23,837 nt of DNA from a virus: positions 1 through 23,837 of IMG/VR virus record IMGVR_UViG_3300030098_002418; one strand, written 5' to 3'. The stretch's first letter is position 1, and each line of letters opens with the position of its first letter. Below the pieces are notes generated by a model that had not been told where the DNA came from, did no database searches, and was given only the letters and a program-made list of their open reading frames with translations. Position numbers and translations under genes: made by a program. Of this stretch, positions 19,052 to 23,837 are shown one piece after another.

Positions 19052-21451
19052 ATGAGACAATTTCCAAGTCAGGTAGTTAGTGATGTAGAGAAAATAAGCT
19101 ATGAGTATGGACTCAAAGTGGCTCAAGCTATAGAAGGAGAATGGTTTGATAAAGATAACTATAGTAATAGATATATACACAATAGAAACAATTTTCATAA
19201 TTTAAGATTATACGCTAGAGGAGAACAATCTATAGAAAAATATAAAAATGAACTTTCTATTAATGGTGATTTATCATATTTAAATTTAGATTGGAAACCA
19301 GTTCCAATAATTCCTAAATTCGTAGATATCGTAGTCAACGGGATTGCCGAAAGAATGTACGATGTAAAAGTGTTCTCTCAAGATCCGTTTGGAGTCAGTA
19401 AAAGAACTCAATACATGGATAAAATCATGGAAGATATGCGAACTAAAGATTTAAAAGCGTTCGTTAAAGAAGAGTTTGGTTTGGATTTATTTAGTAAAAA
19501 CCCAGATTTATTACCAGATTCTCAAGAAGAATTAGATCTTCATATGCAGTTAGACTATAAGCAAGCTGTGGAAATAGCAGAAGAACAAGCTATAAATACT
19601 TTGTTAGAAGGTAATAGCTATGAATTAATTAAAAAGAGATTTTACTACGATCTAACTGTCTTAGGTATTGGGGCAGTAAAAACCTGTTACAATACTTCTG
19701 AAGGTGTTACTATAGATTATGTTGATCCGGCAAATCTTGTTTATTCTTACACTAACTCCCCTTATTTCAATGACATATATTACTGTGGTGAGGTTAAAAC
19801 ATTACCAGTAAATGAATTGATTAAACAATTTCCTCATTTAACACAGGAAGATTTAAAAGAAATAACTAATTACAACAATCAAAATCAAGGAAAATACGAC
19901 AATAATAGATTTAGAGAGGGAGAGAACGATAACAATAAAGTAAAAGTTTTATACTTTAATTATAAAACCTACATGTCTGAGGTTTATAAAATGAAAGAAA
20001 CTGCTACTGGAGCAGACAAAGCTATAGAAAAAGATGATACTTTCAACCCTGGAGAAAGTGAAAATTTCTCAATGGAATCTAGAAAAGTAGAATGTTTATA
20101 CGATGGTGCTTTAGTTCTAGGTACTAAAAAGCTACTTAAATGGGAGATGGCTAAAAACATGATGCGTCCTAAAAGTGATTATACCAAAGTAAAAATGAAT
20201 TACGCTATATGCGCGCCTAGAATGTATGATGGTAGAATAGAAAGTCTGGTTAGTAGAATAACTGGTTTTGCTGACATGATACAATTGACTCATCTTAAAC
20301 TTCAGCAGGTGTTATCAAGAATGGTTCCAGACGGTGTTTATCTAGACGCAGATGGATTAGCTGAAATTGATTTAGGTAACGGAACTAATTATAATCCACA
20401 AGAGGCTTTAAACATGTTCTTCCAAACAGGTTCTGTTATCGGTAGATCATACACGTCAGAAGGTGATATGAATCCTGGTAAGGTGCCAATACAAGAAATA
20501 CAATCTGGAAGTGGAGGACAAAAATTACAATCACTTATAGGTAATTATAATTATTATCTCCAAATGATAAGAGATGTAACCGGATTAAACGAAGCTAGAG
20601 ACGCTACTACTCCGGATCCTAAAGCTTTGGTAGGTGTTCAAAAAATGGCAGCAGCAAATAGTAATACCGCTACTAGGCATATATTACAAGGAGGTTTATT
20701 TTTAACAGCAGAAGTTTGCGAGTGTTTGTCTCTCAGAATATCTGATATTATAGAATATTCTCCAACGAGAGAAGCTTTTATACAAGCGGTAGGTGCTCAC
20801 AATGTAGCTACATTAAAAGAAATGACACAGTTACATCTTTATGATTTTGGTATATTTATAGAATTAACGCCAGACGAGGAAGAAAAAGCTATATTAGAAC
20901 AAAATATTCAAGTAGCTTTAGGACAGCAAAATATAGAACTAGAAGATGCTATTGATTTAAGAGATATTAAAAACGTTAAGTTAGCTAACCAATTGTTAAA
21001 AATAAGAAGAAAAAAGAAAATACAAAGAGACCAACAGTTACAACAAGAAAACATGATGGCTCAAGCACAAGCTAATGCTCAACAAACACAAGCTGCCGCT
21101 CAAGCAGAGGTTCAAAAAAATCAATCATTAGCTCAAACGACAATATCTATAGAGCAAGCTAAAAATCAATTTGAAATTGAAAAACTATATCAAGAAGCTG
21201 AAATTAAGAAAATGTTAATGGAACAAGAGTTTCAGTATAACATGCAGTTAAAGGGAACTGAAACACAACAAAAAGCGTCTTCTGAAAAAGAAAAAGAAGA
21301 TCGTAAAGATAGAAGAACGAAAATACAAGCAACACAACAAAGTGAACTTATAGATCAAAGAAATAACAACAAACCACCTAAAAACTTTGAATCATCAGGT
21401 AATGATATATTAGGAGGTGTAGGTGATATGTCGAGCTTTGGTCCTAGATAA
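19052..21451 (+). CDS. Portal protein
   Basis: 799 aa, the dodecameric ring at the capsid vertex through which DNA passes. Evidence is the position between terL and scaffold/capsid genes, the length, and typical composition. There is a mainly helical N-terminal part with IPKFVDIVVNGIAERMYDVK (membrane-free clip and wing style) and a core domain with RDVTGLNEARD and ALVGVQKMAAANSNTATRH (stem-like helices). The last 180 residues form a Gln/Ala-rich coiled coil (about 640-740: LQQENMMAQAQANAQQTQAA) that may build a barrel. I assign it by pattern; no alignment was run. Confidence 0.9.
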   Translation: MRQFPSQVVSDVEKISYEYGLKVAQAIEGEWFDKDNYSNRYIHNRNNFHNLRLYARGEQSIEKYKNELSINGDLSYLNLDWKPVPIIPKFVDIVVNGIAERMYDVKVFSQDPFGVSKRTQYMDKIMEDMRTKDLKAFVKEEFGLDLFSKNPDLLPDSQEELDLHMQLDYKQAVEIAEEQAINTLLEGNSYELIKKRFYYDLTVLGIGAVKTCYNTSEGVTIDYVDPANLVYSYTNSPYFNDIYYCGEVKTLPVNELIKQFPHLTQEDLKEITNYNNQNQGKYDNNRFREGENDNNKVKVLYFNYKTYMSEVYKMKETATGADKAIEKDDTFNPGESENFSMESRKVECLYDGALVLGTKKLLKWEMAKNMMRPKSDYTKVKMNYAICAPRMYDGRIESLVSRITGFADMIQLTHLKLQQVLSRMVPDGVYLDADGLAEIDLGNGTNYNPQEALNMFFQTGSVIGRSYTSEGDMNPGKVPIQEIQSGSGGQKLQSLIGNYNYYLQMIRDVTGLNEARDATTPDPKALVGVQKMAAANSNTATRHILQGGLFLTAEVCECLSLRISDIIEYSPTREAFIQAVGAHNVATLKEMTQLHLYDFGIFIELTPDEEEKAILEQNIQVALGQQNIELEDAIDLRDIKNVKLANQLLKIRRKKKIQRDQQLQQENMMAQAQANAQQTQAAAQAEVQKNQSLAQTTISIEQAKNQFEIEKLYQEAEIKKMLMEQEFQYNMQLKGTETQQKASSEKEKEDRKDRRTKIQATQQSELIDQRNNNKPPKNFESSGNDILGGVGDMSSFGPR

Positions 21452-21479
21452 CAATTATTAACTATTATTATATTATATT

Positions 21480-22664
21480 ATGGCAAAAAAGAAAAAAGAA
21501 GAAGTAGTCGAAGAGACTCCTAAAGTAAACGAACCTAAAGGGGACGTTACTAAAGTTACAACTAAAATGAAAAAACCAGCTGAGGATTTAAAAACCGTAA
21601 CTAAGGTTGATCTAACTAAAAAACCAGAAGAAGCAAATGAAACCAAAGAAGAAGTTACAAACGATAGTACTGACGACTCAAGAGTGGTTGAGATCGTTGA
21701 GGACGCCGGGACCACACAAGAACAAGAAGAAGTACAGCCGGAAGTTGAAACACAAGAAACTCCAGTTGTAGAAGAAGTAACAAATGAAGAAAAAGTTACA
21801 GAAGCTATAGAACAAACTATAACTGAATCTATAGAAACCGGAAAAGATTTACCAGAGAATATTCAAAAACTAATGGACTTTATGGATGACACTGGTGGTG
21901 ATTTAAGCGATTATTTAAAACTTAATCAAGACTATTCAGAATTAGATAATCATGCTTTATTAAAAGAATACTATAAATCAACTAGACCTCATTTATCAGA
22001 AGAAGAAGTAGAATTTGTTATGGAAGATACTTTTGCTTTTGATGAGGATATAGATGATCAAAAAGAAATAAAAAGAAAAAAATTAGCTATGAAGGAGCAA
22101 GTTGCTTCTGCAAAGCAACACTTGGAAAGTGTAAAATCCAAATATTATGAAGATATCAAAGCTGGAAGTAAGCTCACTGAAGAGCAACAAAAAGCTATGG
22201 ATTACTTCAACGAGTACAACAAGAGATCGGCAACTAATCAAAAGATGTCAGATATTTTTAGAGCTAAAACAGAAGCTGTCTTTAATGAACAATTCAAAGG
22301 TTTTGAATACAAAGTTGGAGACAAGAAATTTAGGTTCAATATAAAAGACGCTGACAAAGTGAAAACTACGCAAAGTGACATTAACAACTTTATAGGAAAG
22401 TTTCTGAATAAAGAAGAGGCAATGGAAGATGCAACTGGTTATCACAAAGGACTTTTTACAGCTATGAATCCTGATCAAATTGCTAATCATTTTTATGAAC
22501 AAGGTAGAGCTGACGCTTTAAAAGACAGCATTGCTAAATCTAAAAATGTAAGTATGGATCCTAGACAATCTCACGTCGAGAACGTGAATACTAGCGGGTT
22601 TAAAGCAAGAGTTCTAAATGATGACGGCCCTGATTTCAAATTTAAAATTAAAACTAAAAAATAA
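21480..22664 (+). CDS. Scaffold protein
   Basis: A 394-aa, very acidic and Glu/Thr/Val-rich protein directly before the capsid gene. Residues 1-115 are disordered and acidic (EEVVEETPKVNEPKGDVTKV, then EQEEVQPEVETQETPVVEEV). Residues 120-300 are helical, with likely coiled coils (KQHLESVKSKYYEDIKAG). The basic end FKFKIKTKK could contact capsid protein, as in classical scaffolds, which shape the prohead and are then lost. It follows the portal after 28 bases and precedes the capsid gene after 13. Confidence 0.8.
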   Translation: MAKKKKEEVVEETPKVNEPKGDVTKVTTKMKKPAEDLKTVTKVDLTKKPEEANETKEEVTNDSTDDSRVVEIVEDAGTTQEQEEVQPEVETQETPVVEEVTNEEKVTEAIEQTITESIETGKDLPENIQKLMDFMDDTGGDLSDYLKLNQDYSELDNHALLKEYYKSTRPHLSEEEVEFVMEDTFAFDEDIDDQKEIKRKKLAMKEQVASAKQHLESVKSKYYEDIKAGSKLTEEQQKAMDYFNEYNKRSATNQKMSDIFRAKTEAVFNEQFKGFEYKVGDKKFRFNIKDADKVKTTQSDINNFIGKFLNKEEAMEDATGYHKGLFTAMNPDQIANHFYEQGRADALKDSIAKSKNVSMDPRQSHVENVNTSGFKARVLNDDGPDFKFKIKTKK

Positions 22665-22677
22665 AAATTAAAAAATT

Positions 22678-23837
22678 ATGGCAACAGGAATTAATCAAAC
22701 TGCTGGGCCTAATTTGAATAGTGTACCGGCTCCAGTGCCGCAAGCACTATCTACAAATTACCTAGACTTTACGGGTGCTACAGATACAACGTGGGCCCAA
22801 CAATATTTACCAGATCTAATGGAGAAAGAAGCTGAAGTTTTCGGACCGAGAACTATTTCAGGTTTCTTATCGCAAGTTGGAGCTGAAGAAGCGATGGCTG
22901 CTGACCAAGTTGTTTGGTCTGAGCAAGGTCGTTTACACTTGTCTTATTTAGGACACATTGAGAATGCTACAGGTGGTACTGCTTCTGGTGGTCAAATCGA
23001 AATTGAAACAGATATCGATGGAAACGACATAGGTGCAAATCACGGTATTAGAGTTAACGATACGGTTATCGTTGCAAACTCTGAAGGTGTTGTAAGATGT
23101 TTAGTAGAAGCTGTTGATACAGGTTCTATGATCGACGTTTTACCTTACGACTTCGCATCATTAAATACTGCGAATATTACAACTACTGGTGGAACTAGAG
23201 ATACAACTATATTAGTTTATGGTTCTGAATACGGTAAAGGGGATAGCTATAACAACGCTGCCAACGATGCCGCTACTGATTCAAGAGGTGGTAACGAGCC
23301 TTCTTTCCAAACTTTTACTAACAAACCGATTATCATGAAAGATTACTACGAAGTATCAGGTTCTGATACAGCTAGAGTTGGTTGGGTTGAAGTTACTGGA
23401 GAAATGGGTCAATCAGGTTACTTATGGTACTTAAAAGCTGAGGCTGATACTAGAGCTAGATTTACTGATTACTTAGAAATGGCGATGTTAGAAGGTGAAT
23501 TAAACCTTGCTGACTCTCAAATCGATGGTAACGCTCTTGTTGCAGGTTCTGCTGCTGGTGCTGGAAACGTAGGTACTGAAGGTTTATTTGCTGCTATCAC
23601 TTCAAGAGGTAACTTAACTTCTGGAATTGATGGTGTTAGTGCTACTGATGATTTAGCTGAATTTGACAACATTTTAGCTGAATTTGATAAACAAGGAGCT
23701 ATTGAAGAAAACATGTTATTCTTAAATAGACAAACTTCTTTAGCATTTGACGACATGCTTGCTTCTATGAATTCTTATGGAGCTGGTGGTACTTCTTACG
23801 GAGTATTTAACAACTCTGAAGATATGGCACTTAATTT
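22678..23837 (+). CDS. Major capsid protein, 5' part, cut by window edge
   Basis: 386 codons are visible, starting MATGINQTAGPNLNSVPAPV. An N-terminal arm is followed by QQYLPDLMEKEAEVFGPRTI, Ala/Gly-rich strands and helices, a long block with GQIEIETDIDGNDI, then KPIIMKDYYEVSG and TARVGWVEVTGEMGQSGYLW, and an AEADTRARFTDYLEMAMLEG helix. This fits an HK97-fold MCP. Codon choice is the most biased in the window (GCT, GGT, ACT), as for very highly expressed genes. It follows the scaffold gene after 13 bases. The C-terminus and any later capsid genes lie outside the window. Confidence 0.85.
   Translation, partial: MATGINQTAGPNLNSVPAPVPQALSTNYLDFTGATDTTWAQQYLPDLMEKEAEVFGPRTISGFLSQVGAEEAMAADQVVWSEQGRLHLSYLGHIENATGGTASGGQIEIETDIDGNDIGANHGIRVNDTVIVANSEGVVRCLVEAVDTGSMIDVLPYDFASLNTANITTTGGTRDTTILVYGSEYGKGDSYNNAANDAATDSRGGNEPSFQTFTNKPIIMKDYYEVSGSDTARVGWVEVTGEMGQSGYLWYLKAEADTRARFTDYLEMAMLEGELNLADSQIDGNALVAGSAAGAGNVGTEGLFAAITSRGNLTSGIDGVSATDDLAEFDNILAEFDKQGAIEENMLFLNRQTSLAFDDMLASMNSYGAGGTSYGVFNNSEDMALN

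Overview
The window is part of the genome of a tailed double-stranded DNA phage (Caudoviricetes), cut at both ends. The host is most likely a member of the Bacteroidota, probably an aquatic or marine flavobacterium. Evidence for the host is indirect. The DNA is very AT-rich. Start codons follow A-rich, G-poor leaders without Shine-Dalgarno sequences, as is usual in that phylum. A run of tiny lipoproteins and a secreted protein have flavobacterial-looking signal peptides. The large terminase (738 aa) and portal (799 aa) sizes would fit a crAss-like phage, but that is only a hypothesis.

Layout. Positions 1-6855 are transcribed leftwards (minus strand) and hold about 25 small genes, many abutting or overlapping by ATGA. 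They are mostly unknown, but include a 5'(3')-deoxyribonucleotidase-like HAD enzyme, two small Cys-rich proteins, a cassette of four exported envelope proteins, a single-pass membrane miniprotein and a pair of paralogues. Two tRNA-like RNAs sit in gaps of this side. The part nearest the divergence (about 3.5-6.9 kb) has at least seven copies of a 36-bp promoter-like motif with fixed internal spacing, one upstream of each of seven genes or gene runs. This is the likely early, host-takeover side.

Positions 6856-7259 are a 404-base divergent control region. It has a G-rich polypurine tract, palindromes and short direct repeats.

Positions 7260 to the end are transcribed rightwards and form the late side. 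First come small basic or low-complexity proteins, several sharing short FKMKG/SPxK-like motifs, including a glycine-zipper protein and a LysM protein. A complete chaperonin system follows (GroEL, then GroES, overlapping by 14 bases). After that come a probable virion protein, a winged-helix-like protein, a small HEMVH metallopeptidase, a 3TM-family-like holin and another probable virion protein. The packaging and capsid block ends the window: a GroES-fold-like 200-aa protein, a probable small terminase, large terminase, portal, scaffold and the first 386 codons of the major capsid protein.

How it fits together. Small leftward genes probably reprogramme the cell and envelope and adjust nucleotide pools. 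The rightward genes build and package the capsid, with the phage supplying its own folding machine. The most original signals are the reiterated early motif, the envelope cassette, the two broken cloverleaf RNAs, the second Cpn10-like protein and the motif shared by late proteins. All function calls come from reading motifs by eye; no database search was run.
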